From contig NZ_JACHKZ010000036.1 of the NCBI RefSeq assembly GCF_014207855.1, positions 1 through 37,171 on the forward strand: a DNA stretch of 37,171 nucleotides, read 5' to 3'. Shown piece after piece: positions 16,152 through 28,209 of the stretch (its first letter is position 1; every line of letters begins with the position of its first letter). This stretch comes from Comamonas odontotermitis. GTDB lineage: Bacteria; Pseudomonadota; Gammaproteobacteria; Burkholderiales; Burkholderiaceae_C. Position numbers and translations under genes: made by a program. The notes below the pieces were generated by a model. That model saw only the letters and a program-made list of their open reading frames with translations. It did not search any database and was not told the DNA's origin.

Positions 16152-16445
16152 CCTCACCTCACAAATATGCATTCAAACTATCTTGTCTCAGGCCGCATTT
16201 GTACCTGCCTAAAATGGCACCGCGGTGACTGATTGCAACTAATTGATTCAAGTCAAATTCATGACATTTGAAACATCTAGATGCCCGGATGAATAATTTG
16301 TGAAACACTCCCTCTGAAATCCTTACGTGACAGTCAAAAAAGATGTTACATATGGACCGATAGAGTGAATGAATGATCGTGCTATCACTTTACATAGCAG
16401 AGCAATTTCTTCGCCTGTCTTACATCTGCACCTGCCAGCGCCAAG
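16152..16445. promoter_or_regulatory. Intergenic promoter region of the repeat-protein operon
   Basis: About 290 bases of relatively AT-rich DNA lie between the operon's first start codon and the holA terminator. I see no gene here. A minus-strand TTGACT near 16243-16256 overlaps an FNR-like dyad (separate entry), and a TTGACT also occurs near 16335; neither has a convincing -10 at the right distance. This is the only long non-coding space before the operon, so its promoter is very likely inside it. Confidence 0.5.
16243..16256. promoter_or_regulatory. FNR/ANR-like dyad upstream of the repeat-protein operon
   Basis: TTGATTCAAGTCAA fits the FNR/CRP-family pattern TTGAT-N4-ATCAA at 9 of 10 defined positions. 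Its centre is about 98 bases before the first start codon of the operon, compatible with oxygen-dependent activation. One such dyad can occur by chance in AT-rich DNA. Confidence 0.3.
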
Positions 16446-16469
16446 AAAAAAGCCCGCATATGCGGGCTT
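16446..16469 (-). terminator. Intrinsic terminator of the leuS-lptE-holA operon
   Basis: The palindrome AAGCCCGCAT/ATGCGGGCTT (16450-16469) is followed on the minus strand by a T-run (A-run at 16446-16450 on plus). It lies about 30 bases after the holA stop and is a textbook intrinsic terminator. Confidence 0.85.
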
Positions 16470-16499
16470 GGGTGCATGTACAAGGCAAGACTTCTGGCG

Positions 16500-17555
16500 T
16501 CAGCGCCCCGGGGCGCAGGCCTTGCAGGTCTGCAACGCCAGACGGTGCAGCGCCTGCCAGCCATCCTGAGGCCATTCGGGCACCTTCAGGCCCTTGACGA
16601 TGCCATCGACGGCATGGGCCGAATGCAGCAACCGGGCGACCGCCGCATCGCTGATACGTGGCAGCACGCGCTCAAAATGACGCTCCTTGTTGCCCCAGAC
16701 GCGGTTTTCACGCAGCGCCATCGGCATGGGGCGGCCATTGCGCAGCGCATCCTTGACACGCTTCATCGCGCGAATGTCTTCGGCCAACGCCCAGTGCACC
16801 AGCACCTCGGCCTCGCCCTCTGCCTGCAGACCGCTCAGCATGCGCTCGGTACGCAGTACCTGGCCAGACAGCACGGCGTCCGACAGCTTGAAAACGTCGT
16901 ACCGCGCCACGTTCAGCACGGCCTGCTCCACCTGCTCGAATGCCAGCTCACCGGGTGGATAGAGCAGGCCCAGCTTCTGGATTTCCTGGTGCGCAGCAAG
17001 CAGATTGCCTTCCACACGGTCGGCAAAAAACGCCAGGGTGCGCTGGCCTTCTTCACCACTTTTGACATGCTGGCCCTGCAATTGCAGGCGCTGGGCTATC
17101 CAGGGCGGCAGTGCCGCGCGTTCGATGCTGTCGACCTGAATGGTGGCGCCATTGGCCTCCAAAGCGGCAAACCAGGCCCCGGTTTTGGTGGTCTTGTCGA
17201 GTCTGGGCAAGATGACGATGGTGAGCGTGCCGTCATTGCCTACGCTGCTTTCGGCCAGTTGCTGCAGGGCGGTGCTGCCATCCTTGCCCGGCTTGCCGCT
17301 GGGGATGCGCACCTCGATGATCTGCTTGTCCGCGAAGAGCGAGAGGCTGCCGCCCGCAGCAAGCACAGCACTCCAGTCAAAATGCGCGCCCGCCACGGTG
17401 AAGCTGCTGCGTTCGCTATGCCCTGCCGCGCGGGCAGCAGCGCGGATCGCATCCACCGCTTCTTGCACCAGCAGAGCCTCATCGCCATGCACGGTGTAAA
17501 GCGTGCGCAGGCCCTTGCCGAGCTGGGCGGTCAACTGGTTCAGGGCAATTTGCAT
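16500..17555 (-). CDS. holA: DNA polymerase III delta subunit
   Basis: This 351-residue protein is the clamp-loader delta subunit, which opens the beta sliding clamp. The N-terminus (LNQLTAQLGKGLRTLYTVHG) and GDEALLVQEAVDAIR match the HolA family, and the mid-region (FFADRVEGNLLAAHQEIQKL) is the conserved helical clamp-loader segment. The length fits the family (about 340). It is last in leuS-lptE-holA; the 80-base gap from lptE contains a copy of the dispersed repeat. The order lptE-holA is conserved in many proteobacteria. Confidence 0.95.
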   Translation of the reverse strand: MQIALNQLTAQLGKGLRTLYTVHGDEALLVQEAVDAIRAAARAAGHSERSSFTVAGAHFDWSAVLAAGGSLSLFADKQIIEVRIPSGKPGKDGSTALQQLAESSVGNDGTLTIVILPRLDKTTKTGAWFAALEANGATIQVDSIERAALPPWIAQRLQLQGQHVKSGEEGQRTLAFFADRVEGNLLAAHQEIQKLGLLYPPGELAFEQVEQAVLNVARYDVFKLSDAVLSGQVLRTERMLSGLQAEGEAEVLVHWALAEDIRAMKRVKDALRNGRPMPMALRENRVWGNKERHFERVLPRISDAAVARLLHSAHAVDGIVKGLKVPEWPQDGWQALHRLALQTCKACAPGR

Positions 17556-17579
17556 GGTTTCTGCCTGTTGGTGCTCATC

Positions 17580-17610
17580 TCATAAACGCTGATAGCTATC
17601 TATTTTATAG
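17580..17610 (-). repeat. Dispersed intergenic repeat, copy C
   Basis: On the minus strand this spacer between lptE and holA reads ATAGATAGCTATCAGCGTTT, aligning with copy B (ATAGCTATCGGCGCTTAT). It is imperfectly palindromic with the ATAGC on its other side. Confidence 0.5.
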
Positions 17611-17635
17611 CAATCAGTACCATGATACAGCGCCA

Positions 17636-18148
17636 TCAATCCGTGGTGGTGACTGTCTTGACGATGGACAGGCGCCGCACGATCTGCTGCACCAGATCGG
17701 TCTGCATGTCGCGGAACAGCATCTCTTCCTCGTTGGCCTTGGACAGCGCATAGGTCTCGACGTAGCTGATCTCGCGGTATTGCATCAGCTCTGCCTCGGT
17801 CACGTAGTAGCCGCCCTTCTGGTCGCGCACCCGAAAGCGCGTGAACAGACGAATCTGCAGTTCTCGCACTTCACCCGCCGCATTGCGCGACACCACCACC
17901 CGCTCACGGCGCTGGCCGAGATCGTCGTAGATGGCATCGGCCTGCAATGCCTCGGTAGGATCGCGCAAAACCTTGAGCGAGCCCGCACCTTCCAGGTGGC
18001 GCTGCAGTTCCTTGAGGAAGGGCGAATTGGCCGCACCGTTCAAATACAGCGATTTGAAGGCGAAATCGACCGATCCGCGCAGCTTGAAGCCGCATGCCGC
18101 CAGAAGCGGCGCGCTTGCAAGGGCAGTGAGCAGCGTGCGTCTATTCAT
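17636..18148 (-). CDS. lptE: LPS-assembly lipoprotein LptE
   Basis: This 170-residue outer-membrane lipoprotein has signal MNRRTLLTALASAPLLAAC with the lipobox cysteine at about 19, then GFKLRG, the hallmark start of mature LptE (RlpB). LptE plugs the LptD barrel and helps deliver lipopolysaccharide to the cell surface. It begins 4 bases after the leuS stop and lies before holA, as in many proteobacteria. Confidence 0.95.
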   Translation of the reverse strand: MNRRTLLTALASAPLLAACGFKLRGSVDFAFKSLYLNGAANSPFLKELQRHLEGAGSLKVLRDPTEALQADAIYDDLGQRRERVVVSRNAAGEVRELQIRLFTRFRVRDQKGGYYVTEAELMQYREISYVETYALSKANEEEMLFRDMQTDLVQQIVRRLSIVKTVTTTD

Positions 18149-18152
18149 GCGC

Positions 18153-20921
<2,769 letters not shown>

Positions 20922-21121
20922 TCAATGGGCCAACAATTGGGCAAAGATTGTAGGCGCATCGCCATAGCCCCGTGTGCTGCTAGTGCCGCAGCCCGCCATG
21001 CGGTTTTGGGACTGCGTGCAAAAATGCCCTACAGATACATCGCTGGCACGCGCCACGGCTGCGCCTGCCGCTCCTCTTTTGATAACTGGCCGCAAAACCG
21101 CGCCGGAAAGGATTCTTGCCT

Positions 21122-22387
21122 GTGACTTGGGATGCCATCAACGACCTCGACCCCTGGATGCAGACCGCAGCGGGCCTTGCTGCCCTGGTGGTGGTGGCCT
21201 ATGTGCTGCGCGCGGTGGTGCGGTTTGGGCTGCTGAAAACAGCATCGCGCCTGCGCGCGGCGCCGCAGGCCACGGCATGGCTGCGCACATTGCTGGACGA
21301 CCGCGTGCTCACCCAGGCTGCACAGGTTGTGCCATCGCTGGTCATCCAGACCGGCATCGGCGCGGTAGCGCATTTGCCATTGATGGTGTCCACCGTGGTG
21401 CGCAATGTCGCCATTGCAGTGACCGTGCTGCAAGTGGCGCGCCTGCTGATGGCCGTGCTCGATGGTGTGCAGCAGCGCAACGAAGACCGGCTGCACACCG
21501 ACCAGAACACGCGCTCCATCAAGAGCTATGTGCAGCTGGGCAAGCTGCTCATCACGCTGGTGGCGGGCATCGTGATGGTGGCCGTGCTCATCGACCGCTC
21601 GCCCCTCATCCTGCTCAGCGGCCTGGGCGCCATGTCTGCAGTGCTGATGCTGGTGTTCAAGGACACGATCCTCTCCTTTACCGCCGGGGTACAACTGGCC
21701 GGCAACGACATGCTGCGGGTAGGCGACTGGCTGCAGATGGACCAGGTGGGCGCAGACGGCGCGGTGGTGGACATGGCGCTCAACACCGTTAAGATCCGCA
21801 ACTGGGACAACACCATCACCACCATCCCCACATGGCGGCTGATGAGCGACAGCTTCAAGAACTGGCGTGGCATGTCCGAATCCGGCGGCCGCCGCATCAA
21901 GCGCAGCCTGCGTATCGATACGGAAAGCATCCGCTTCCTCTCCGAAACCGAGATCGGGGAGCTTGGCCGCATCCAGCTGCTGGCGCCCTACCTGCATAGC
22001 AAGGTGGAGGAAATCACCGCCTACAACCGTGATTTTTCCACCCAGGCACCGGACATGGCCGATGAAGTGGTCAACCTGCGCCAGCTCACCAACATCGGTA
22101 CCTACCGGGCCTATGTCAACCAGTACCTGCGCGCGCACCCCAGGCTCAGAAAGGACATGACCTTGATGGCCCGGATGATGGAGGCCACGGCCGAAGGCAC
22201 GCCGCTGGAGGTATATGCCTTCACCGACACCACGGCCTGGCAGGAATATGAAGCCATCCAGGGCGACATCTTCGACCACCTGATGGCCATCCTGCCGGAA
22301 TTCGGTCTGCGCGCCTTCCAGTACCCATCAGGCTCCGACGTGAAGATCGCGCTGCGCCTGAACGAAGTGCGGGCCTTGGACAGCTGA
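21122..22387 (+). CDS. ybdG: MscS-family mechanosensitive channel, YbdG/MscM type
   Basis: This is a membrane protein of about 421 residues with four to five N-terminal spans and an MscS pore/beta domain: [20 protein letters not shown], the [12 protein letters not shown] segment and the C-terminal [12 protein letters not shown] and [16 protein letters not shown]. The match to E. coli YbdG (miniconductance MscM) is very close, including [15 protein letters not shown]. It releases solutes on hypo-osmotic shock. The start is uncertain: AAAGGA at 21107-21112 is 9 bases before the GTG at 21122 but only 3 before the TTG at 21116. I prefer the GTG. Confidence 0.93.
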   Translation: MTWDAINDLDPWMQTAAGLAALVVVAYVLRAVVRFGLLKTASRLRAAPQATAWLRTLLDDRVLTQAAQVVPSLVIQTGIGAVAHLPLMVSTVVRNVAIAVTVLQVARLLMAVLDGVQQRNEDRLHTDQNTRSIKSYVQLGKLLITLVAGIVMVAVLIDRSPLILLSGLGAMSAVLMLVFKDTILSFTAGVQLAGNDMLRVGDWLQMDQVGADGAVVDMALNTVKIRNWDNTITTIPTWRLMSDSFKNWRGMSESGGRRIKRSLRIDTESIRFLSETEIGELGRIQLLAPYLHSKVEEITAYNRDFSTQAPDMADEVVNLRQLTNIGTYRAYVNQYLRAHPRLRKDMTLMARMMEATAEGTPLEVYAFTDTTAWQEYEAIQGDIFDHLMAILPEFGLRAFQYPSGSDVKIALRLNEVRALDS

Positions 22388-22412
22388 GTTCCGAGCAAAC
22401 CCGGCAGGCCCG

Positions 22413-24233
22413 CTATTTCACCTCTGGCACGGCGGCGGGCTCGGCATCCGTAGTGACGGGGGCCTCCACCAGTTCGGCCTCCGTGGATTCAGTGCGGTTT
22501 GAAGCCGGAGCAAGCTCCCAGATGGAGCGCACCGGCAGTGGCTCCATCACGCGGCCTTCGCTGTCGGCCAGCCCCACCAGCAAGGCACGGCCATCGGGCA
22601 GCACACGAAAATCGCCAAACTTGGCGGGTGCAAAATGCGCGCCCTGCCCTTCGGGGAAGAAGTAGGCATCCGTCACCAGCCCCCAGCGGCCCTTGAGCTG
22701 CTTGAGTGGCAGAATCACCTCGCCCGGCCCAGGCTGCGCACCATCTCCTGCCAGAGCAAGCACCGTGGCAACGCCTTGTGCATCCACACTCGCACGCACC
22801 CGCTGCACGGGGGCCAGCACGTTTTCCAGGCCCTCGCTCACCTCTTGCGGCAGCGAAAAGTTGAGAGCCATGTAATCGCCCTGCATCAACGAACGTGGAT
22901 CGACCGGCACCAGCGGCACCAGAATGCGTTGGCCGTGGGCAATCACCTGCTCCTTGCCACGCACATCCCAGTTCACCAGGCCAAACACCAGCACCGCCCC
23001 CACCAGCAGCCATGCCAACTGGCCCCTGGCGGATGGCTCGCCCCCCACCGCGCCCTGGTTTGCCTGCACTGTGACCGTTGCCCGGCGCAACAGCCACAGG
23101 CCCAGCAGCAATGCAGCCCCCAGCACCGCCAGCCCCAAACCTTTGACGGCCAGGGGCCAGCCCAGGTAGTAGTAAAACTGGCCCAGCAGAAACAGCGCAA
23201 TGACTGCGCACAGCACGGCAATGCGCCAGCGCGCACCCAGCAGCGCGCCGGCGGCCACCAGCGCCACAACAGCCAGGCTGGTGCTGAACCAGGCAGCCGC
23301 AGCCAGCAGCGCGCCCGCCAGGTACAACAGGGCCTGCAACCGGCCGCCAGAAGCGTCCGCACCCTCTGCACGGTTCGGGGCTTCCGCCACGCCGCGCGAC
23401 TTCCAGGTTTGCACCAGCAGCACTGTGGCCAGCAAGGTCGCAGCTACGGCAATGCCCCGGCCCAATATCCACGCGCTTGTGACCACATCACCCCAACCCG
23501 GCGCATCCGCATCTGAGACACCAGCCCAACTGGTCAGCCACCACCAGCGGCCAAAACCCCACAGAGCAGAGCCCAGCACGCCCACCACGGCAGCATCGGC
23601 AAACGCCGCCCAGCGCGGATGCGACCACCACTGATGCGGCTGTGCCAGCCGCGTGGGCTCGGCACGCAGCCACCACCACCACAGGGCCGCCAGCAACAGA
23701 CTGCCCGCCTGGAGACTCCACAGCACCGGCACAAAACTCTCCAAGATGCTGAGAAATGCATACGCAGCCACCGCCCAGCACACGCCCATGACCGATTGGA
23801 TCCAGCGCGCCTGCGCCAGCCAGGCCCCACCGATGGCCCAGCCAGCCGCAAGGGCGCACAGCAAAAGCGCTCCGGAGCGCGAATCGAACAGCGAATCGCC
23901 CAGATTGAAAACCAGCAGCCCACCCCCCAGTGCCCACAGGACCAGAGCCACGCAATTGACAAAGGCCTGCGTGTAGCCGCGCAACAGCCAGCCGCCAACG
24001 GCCAACGCCAGCGTACCCGTCACCAGGCCGCCAGGGCCCAGCAGAAAGCGCTCACCCAATCCCAGCGCAAAAAAGATACCGAGCGGCAGCAGGCAGACCA
24101 GCGCCCCCAGCATGGCTAGGCCAATCAGCAGCGGACCTGGCTCGTGGGTATCGTCAATGGGCGCATCGCTGTGCACAAGACCTTGCTGGCGGGCTGCCGC
24201 CCACCATGCGGATGAAGATCGCAAACCAGCCAT
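22413..24233 (-). CDS. GDYXXLXY-motif membrane protein (DUF4401-like)
   Basis: This 606-residue membrane protein has some 14 or more predicted spans in its first two-thirds, then a soluble C-terminal domain with MQGDYMALNF around residue 450. It is a clear GDYXXLXY-type motif with Phe at the final position. The tail is Glu/Ala/Pro-rich. The family is widespread but functionally uncharacterised. The ATG at 24233 overlaps the last base of the DUF2157 gene's TGA, so translation is coupled. It is convergent with the channel gene, 25 bases away. Confidence 0.85.
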   Translation of the reverse strand: MAGLRSSSAWWAAARQQGLVHSDAPIDDTHEPGPLLIGLAMLGALVCLLPLGIFFALGLGERFLLGPGGLVTGTLALAVGGWLLRGYTQAFVNCVALVLWALGGGLLVFNLGDSLFDSRSGALLLCALAAGWAIGGAWLAQARWIQSVMGVCWAVAAYAFLSILESFVPVLWSLQAGSLLLAALWWWWLRAEPTRLAQPHQWWSHPRWAAFADAAVVGVLGSALWGFGRWWWLTSWAGVSDADAPGWGDVVTSAWILGRGIAVAATLLATVLLVQTWKSRGVAEAPNRAEGADASGGRLQALLYLAGALLAAAAWFSTSLAVVALVAAGALLGARWRIAVLCAVIALFLLGQFYYYLGWPLAVKGLGLAVLGAALLLGLWLLRRATVTVQANQGAVGGEPSARGQLAWLLVGAVLVFGLVNWDVRGKEQVIAHGQRILVPLVPVDPRSLMQGDYMALNFSLPQEVSEGLENVLAPVQRVRASVDAQGVATVLALAGDGAQPGPGEVILPLKQLKGRWGLVTDAYFFPEGQGAHFAPAKFGDFRVLPDGRALLVGLADSEGRVMEPLPVRSIWELAPASNRTESTEAELVEAPVTTDAEPAAVPEVK

Positions 24234-25234
24234 CACACCACCTCCCGTTCTGCCGCAGGCAAAGCGCGCATGCGCTGCTGCACTGCAATGAGGCCCCGCA
24301 CCGAGCCACCCAGGCAAACCAAGGCGATGAAGCCAAACACCAGCAAGGCCTCCAGATCACTGCCGTTCGCCAGCCAGCGCGCCACCAGTGCCAGCACCAG
24401 CACATTGGCGGCCAGCGCCGCGAGACTGACGGCCACAAAGTCCTGAAACCGGCCATACAGCGACACCAGCAAGACGGCTGCCACCAGCGCGGCAGCCAGC
24501 ACCCAACCCAGCGCGGTGTGCTTGGCACCAAACCCGAATACCTGAACCACGCCCATGCCTGTCCAGGCAGCCAGCGCCAGACCCAGTGCCGTGCGGTGCG
24601 ACCACCAGGCCATGCCTCCACGCACCCGCAACCGCGGAACCAGTGACACCGCCACAGGCACCAGAGCCAGGCCCAGCCACAGCGCCATGCGCAGCAGCAG
24701 CTGTGGCAGGTACTCCTGATCCAGAAAGAACACGTTCCATATATCCACCCTGCCCGACCAGGTGACGACGCCAGTGGCCAGCACCAGCACCCACACCGTC
24801 CAGAGCACATCGCTGCGCGCAAGGCCTACCCAGATCAGCGACAGCGCCGCCCACACGGCAAACAGCTGCCAGGCATCTGCGCCGGTCTGGTACGTCTGGC
24901 CCACATACGCCAAGAGCCCGCCCAGCGCCAAAGTGGCACACAGAAGCGCTGGCACCCTGGCCCGCGGCCAGACACAGGCTGCCAGCACCGACAGCGCCAG
25001 TGCCCCCTCGATCAGGCCCAGCTTGAACAGGCGGGACTGCCCCTGCCAGTTGGCAGCCACCCAGAAGATCAGCCCGCTGGCCAGCAGCAGCGCAGCCACC
25101 AGCATCAAACCCCAGCGCACACGCCGGGCCAGGGCCTGTGGCGCACCGGGCGATACCGCCAACGCATACAGCCGGGCAGCCTTGCCGTCGCCGGGTGCGG
25201 CCTGCGCGGCTGCTTGGTAGAGGCTTGAATCCAT
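24233..25234 (-). CDS. DUF2157 multi-span membrane protein
   Basis: This 333-residue protein has a short soluble N-terminus (AARLYALAVSPG), then about ten hydrophobic spans. It begins like DUF2157 family members, with a first span ASGLIFWVAANWQG and AYVGQTYQTGADAWQLFAVW, a typical family segment. The ATG at 25234 has GAGGAG close upstream. It is coupled through an overlapping TGA/ATG to the GDYXXLXY protein, a pairing seen repeatedly in proteobacteria. No function has been shown. Confidence 0.85.
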   Translation of the reverse strand: MDSSLYQAAAQAAPGDGKAARLYALAVSPGAPQALARRVRWGLMLVAALLLASGLIFWVAANWQGQSRLFKLGLIEGALALSVLAACVWPRARVPALLCATLALGGLLAYVGQTYQTGADAWQLFAVWAALSLIWVGLARSDVLWTVWVLVLATGVVTWSGRVDIWNVFFLDQEYLPQLLLRMALWLGLALVPVAVSLVPRLRVRGGMAWWSHRTALGLALAAWTGMGVVQVFGFGAKHTALGWVLAAALVAAVLLVSLYGRFQDFVAVSLAALAANVLVLALVARWLANGSDLEALLVFGFIALVCLGGSVRGLIAVQQRMRALPAAEREVV

Positions 25235-25373
25235 CACTACTCCTCGTTTGGGGACGCATCGATCATGCAGCAGCACTGTAGCCAATGCCATCCATCGCCC
25301 GCACATAGCGCAGGCAAGTATCGATTACCGATACCGGCAGGCGATGCAGGTGCTGCCTGCGCGAACAAGAATA

Positions 25374-25814
25374 TCAGCGGCCGTGCACGGCGGGCGAAGC
25401 TGCTGCCGGCTGCGCCACAAAGCCCATGCGGGTGAGGCCTGCGGATTGCGCGGCGTCCATCAGCTCCACCGCACGTGCATATGGCAGGCTCCGGTCAATG
25501 GACAGCTGCACCTCGGTCTGCGGATTACGTTCGGCCTGCTGCTTGAGCAGCAGCCTGAGGGCCGCCAGGTCGGTCGCCTTGCCATCGGCAAACAATTCGC
25601 CTTTCGCGTTCATCTGCACGGCGATGGCTGCGGGGGGGTTGTCGGCGGTCGCACTGGCGGCCTTGGGCAGATCCAGCCGGATGGAGGCCGCCAGCAGGGG
25701 CGCTGCCATGATGAAGATCACCAGCAGCACGAGCATCACATCGACCAGCGGCGTCACATTGATCGCGCTGATGGGCGGGTGACTCGCGGGTTTGCTGAAG
25801 CGTCCAAATGCCAT
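25374..25814 (-). CDS. exbD: ExbD/TolR-type proton-channel subunit
   Basis: This 146-residue protein has one N-terminal membrane span holding the essential Asp (INVTPLVDVMLVLLVIFI, about residues 18-36) and a periplasmic domain (residues about 50-135). With ExbB it uses the proton-motive force to energise TonB or TolA. It is 18 bases after the exbB-like gene. No tonB, tolA or tolB is nearby, so ExbD versus TolR cannot be settled; ExbD fits the fur context. Confidence 0.88.
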   Translation of the reverse strand: MAFGRFSKPASHPPISAINVTPLVDVMLVLLVIFIMAAPLLAASIRLDLPKAASATADNPPAAIAVQMNAKGELFADGKATDLAALRLLLKQQAERNPQTEVQLSIDRSLPYARAVELMDAAQSAGLTRMGFVAQPAAASPAVHGR

Positions 25815-25832
25815 GGCTGTGCCCGCGCCGCG

Positions 25833-26570
25833 TCAGCGGCTGCCCACGTTCGCTATGTAATCCATAGCCGTTTGCGGTGTAGGGATAGGCGCTACGGCCG
25901 CATTGGGCTGCGCCACCTGTTGCAAAGCCCAGGTTTGCATGTCGTGGGCAAAACCTTCGAGCTGCTCTTCTACCTGCGCCACCTTGCGGCCCAGCAGGTT
26001 GTAGGCCAGCACGGCGGGCAGCGCCACGGCAAGGCCTGCGGCCGTCATCACCAGTGCTTCGCCCACCGGGCCAGCCAATTGCTCCAGGCTCACATGATCG
26101 GCCCCGGCCAATGCAGCCAGCGCGTGGTGAATGCCCCAGACCGTGCCCAGCAAACCAACAAAGGGGGCCGTGGCACCAATGGTGGCCAGCACCGTCTGCC
26201 CCCATTGCAGGCGGTGGCTGGCCGATTGCAGCACCTCGCGCAGCAGGCGCGTGGTTTGCACCAGCGCGCCACTGGCCACCGCCAGGCTGTGCTGCGCAGC
26301 GGGAATACCGCCAACAATGTTTTCAATGGCATCCACCGCAGGCGTGATGAGCGCTGCGCGGTCAAAACCCGGCAATTGGGTGCGCGCCTGCTCCCAACTG
26401 CTGGCCTGCCAGAATGCGCTGGTGGCGCGTGCGGTATCGCGCTGGGCGCGCGACAGCCACCAGGCCTTGTAGAGAATGAGCACCCAGCTGGCAACCGACA
26501 TGATGAGCAGCACCACGGCCGTGCCCCGGGCCACGCCGTCCGCTTGCGAAAGCCATTGCCATGTTGTCAT
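25833..26570 (-). CDS. exbB: MotA/TolQ/ExbB-family proton-channel subunit
   Basis: This 245-residue inner-membrane protein has three spans. Segment 1 is near 20-38 (VVLLIMSVASWVLILYKAWW). Segments 2 and 3 frame the cytoplasmic and pore region VLATIGATAPFVGLLGTVWG, the family's diagnostic stretch, and AAGLAVALPAVLAYNLLGR. It forms the stator-like channel with the ExbD protein encoded just downstream and starts 18 bases after dapB. The family includes ExbB, TolQ and MotA; the pairing argues for ExbB or TolQ. Confidence 0.9.
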   Translation of the reverse strand: MTTWQWLSQADGVARGTAVVLLIMSVASWVLILYKAWWLSRAQRDTARATSAFWQASSWEQARTQLPGFDRAALITPAVDAIENIVGGIPAAQHSLAVASGALVQTTRLLREVLQSASHRLQWGQTVLATIGATAPFVGLLGTVWGIHHALAALAGADHVSLEQLAGPVGEALVMTAAGLAVALPAVLAYNLLGRKVAQVEEQLEGFAHDMQTWALQQVAQPNAAVAPIPTPQTAMDYIANVGSR

Positions 26571-26588
26571 GTGCCGCTCCCCGCAGGC

Positions 26589-27431
26589 TTATGAATTCAG
26601 GCCCAGCACGTCGTACATGCTGTGCAGGCCGCGCTTGTGCTGTGCCAGATAGCGCGCCGCACGCAGGCTGCCCTTGGCGTAGCCCGCACGGCTGCTGGAT
26701 TTGTGGGCGATTTCGATGCGCTCGCCATCGCCTGCAAACAGCACGGTATGGTCGCCCACGATATCGCCGCCGCGCACAGTGGCAAAACCAATGCTGCCGT
26801 CCACGCGCGCGCCGGTGTCGCCATAGCGCTCATACACTGCGCGGTCGGCCAGCTTGGTGCCCTGGGCGGCGGCAATCACCTCGCCCATCTTCAGTGCCGT
26901 ACCGGAAGGCGCATCCACCTTGTGCTTGTGGTGCGCTTCGATGATTTCGATGTCATAGCCGCCATCCTGCAGCGCCTTGGCTGCCATCTCAAGCAACTTG
27001 AAGGTGACATTGACGCCCACGCTCATGTTCGGAGAGAAAACGACGGCCGTCTTCTCAGCCGCCTGGGCAATCTGCGCTTTCTGCGCGTCGCTGAAACCGG
27101 TGGTGCCGATGACCACGCCCACGCCTTTTTCAGCTGCCACGGCCAGATGGGCCAGCGTACCCTCGGGGCGGGTGAAGTCGATCAGCACATCGGCATTGGC
27201 GAGCGCCTGACCCACATCGGCCGTCACGACAACCCCGGTGGGCTTGCCCAAAAAAGCACCTGCATCGGTGCCCAGGCTGGGGTTGCCCGCAGCATCCAGC
27301 GCGCCAGTCAGACGCAGGTCGGGGCTGGCCAGCACGGCGTCGATCAGCATGTGGCCCATGCGGCCGCTGGCGCCAGCAATGGCAACGCGGATGGCAGATG
27401 GCGCGGAAGTGGCGGTAGCGGTGGCAGTCAT
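26589..27431 (-). CDS. dapB: 4-hydroxy-tetrahydrodipicolinate reductase
   Basis: This 280-residue enzyme of the lysine and diaminopimelate pathway reduces the dihydrodipicolinate intermediate with NAD(P)H. It has the dinucleotide loop [15 protein letters not shown] and the catalytic-site signature [16 protein letters not shown]. The start at 27431 ([20 protein letters not shown]) is supported by similarity beginning at IRVAIAG; the in-frame start at 27515 would add a non-conserved stretch. It sits between bamE and the exbB-exbD pair, all on one strand with short gaps after it. Confidence 0.97.
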   Translation of the reverse strand: MTATATATSAPSAIRVAIAGASGRMGHMLIDAVLASPDLRLTGALDAAGNPSLGTDAGAFLGKPTGVVVTADVGQALANADVLIDFTRPEGTLAHLAVAAEKGVGVVIGTTGFSDAQKAQIAQAAEKTAVVFSPNMSVGVNVTFKLLEMAAKALQDGGYDIEIIEAHHKHKVDAPSGTALKMGEVIAAAQGTKLADRAVYERYGDTGARVDGSIGFATVRGGDIVGDHTVLFAGDGERIEIAHKSSSRAGYAKGSLRAARYLAQHKRGLHSMYDVLGLNS

Positions 27432-27512
27432 GAAACGGTTCCTGTGGCGCGGGCGGCCTGCCCGCCCCATCGCCTGATTATCAATAATTTTTGCCCACCA
27501 ACGCCCGCCCTG

Positions 27513-27540
27513 CAAGCGCCAGCAGCTATCAAAACAGTTG
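27513..27540 (-). repeat. Dispersed intergenic repeat, copy D
   Basis: Between bamE and dapB the minus strand reads TGATAGCTGCTGGCGCTTGC, the best match in the window to copy A's core (CAATAGCTGCTTGCGC). Like the others it lies in a spacer, immediately after a stop codon. Confidence 0.6.
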
Positions 27541-27542
27541 CA

Positions 27543-28121
27543 TCAACGCGGTGCGGATTCGAGCGGCGGGTAACTATCAGGTGCCGTAGCGTTGTTGGTG
27601 TTTGTGGCAGGGGCGGGTTCTGCCTCGGCGGGCTTGGCCTCGTCCTTCTGGTACTTGGCCAGCTCTTCAGGCGTTGCCTCAAGGCGCGGCACCTTGGGGT
27701 TCTTGATCGAAGTGGTGACCGATGCAACAAACTCCTGCTCGCTCGGCATCTCGTCGCCTTCGTAGCGTTCCAGGCCCGAATCATCAAAGAAGACGGTAAA
27801 GCGCCTCTCCTGCTCCGGCACACCCTTGCGCTTGATGGTGAAGACGTAATCCCAGCGGTTGGCGTGGAACACGCTGGTCAGCAGTGGCGTGCCCAGCATG
27901 TCTCTGACTTGCTGGCGGCTCATGCCCTTTTGCAGGGCGTCCACCTGCTCCTTGGTGATCACATTGCCTTGCACCACCTCCACCTTGTAGGGCGTGATGG
28001 AGTCGGCAAACTTGCGGCTGGCCTCATTGAATGAGCCGCAGGCGGCAACACTGGCGCCCAAGGCGAGCAGCGCCGCCATGCGGACGCCGGAACGAACAAA
28101 TTCAGGCATGGTTATAGACAT
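27543..28121 (-). CDS. bamE: Outer-membrane protein assembly factor BamE
   Basis: This is a lipoprotein of about 192 residues and part of the BAM complex, which inserts beta-barrel proteins into the outer membrane. It has a signal ending in VAACGSFNEAS (lipobox Cys near residue 29) and the SmpA/OmlA core: VQGNVITKEQVDALQKGMS, DMLGTPLLTSVFHANRWDY, then KRKGVPEQERRFTVFFDD. The C-terminal 60 residues are a Pro/Ala/Glu-rich extension beyond the usual family length. The start is either 28121 or 28109, with poor ribosome binding sites at both. It diverges from fur, an arrangement common in betaproteobacteria. Confidence 0.93.
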   Translation of the reverse strand: MSITMPEFVRSGVRMAALLALGASVAACGSFNEASRKFADSITPYKVEVVQGNVITKEQVDALQKGMSRQQVRDMLGTPLLTSVFHANRWDYVFTIKRKGVPEQERRFTVFFDDSGLERYEGDEMPSEQEFVASVTTSIKNPKVPRLEATPEELAKYQKDEAKPAEAEPAPATNTNNATAPDSYPPLESAPR

Positions 28122-28209
28122 AGCGATATGATCGGCCATTGTAGCGGCTGGTCTCCGGGCCTTCTCCAGAAGCCCGCATCCTGCGCGGGCAAACTTGAAA
28201 GACCTTGTT

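Noticed and set aside
25318..25334. A small hairpin GTATCG-ATTAC-CGATAC between exbD and the DUF2157 gene
   Set aside because: The 6-bp stem has no T-run and is too short to call a terminator.
26622..28034. A 470-codon plus-strand frame opposite dapB and bamE
   Set aside because: It spans two convincing minus-strand genes and their spacer and has no recognisable domain or plausible ribosome binding site.
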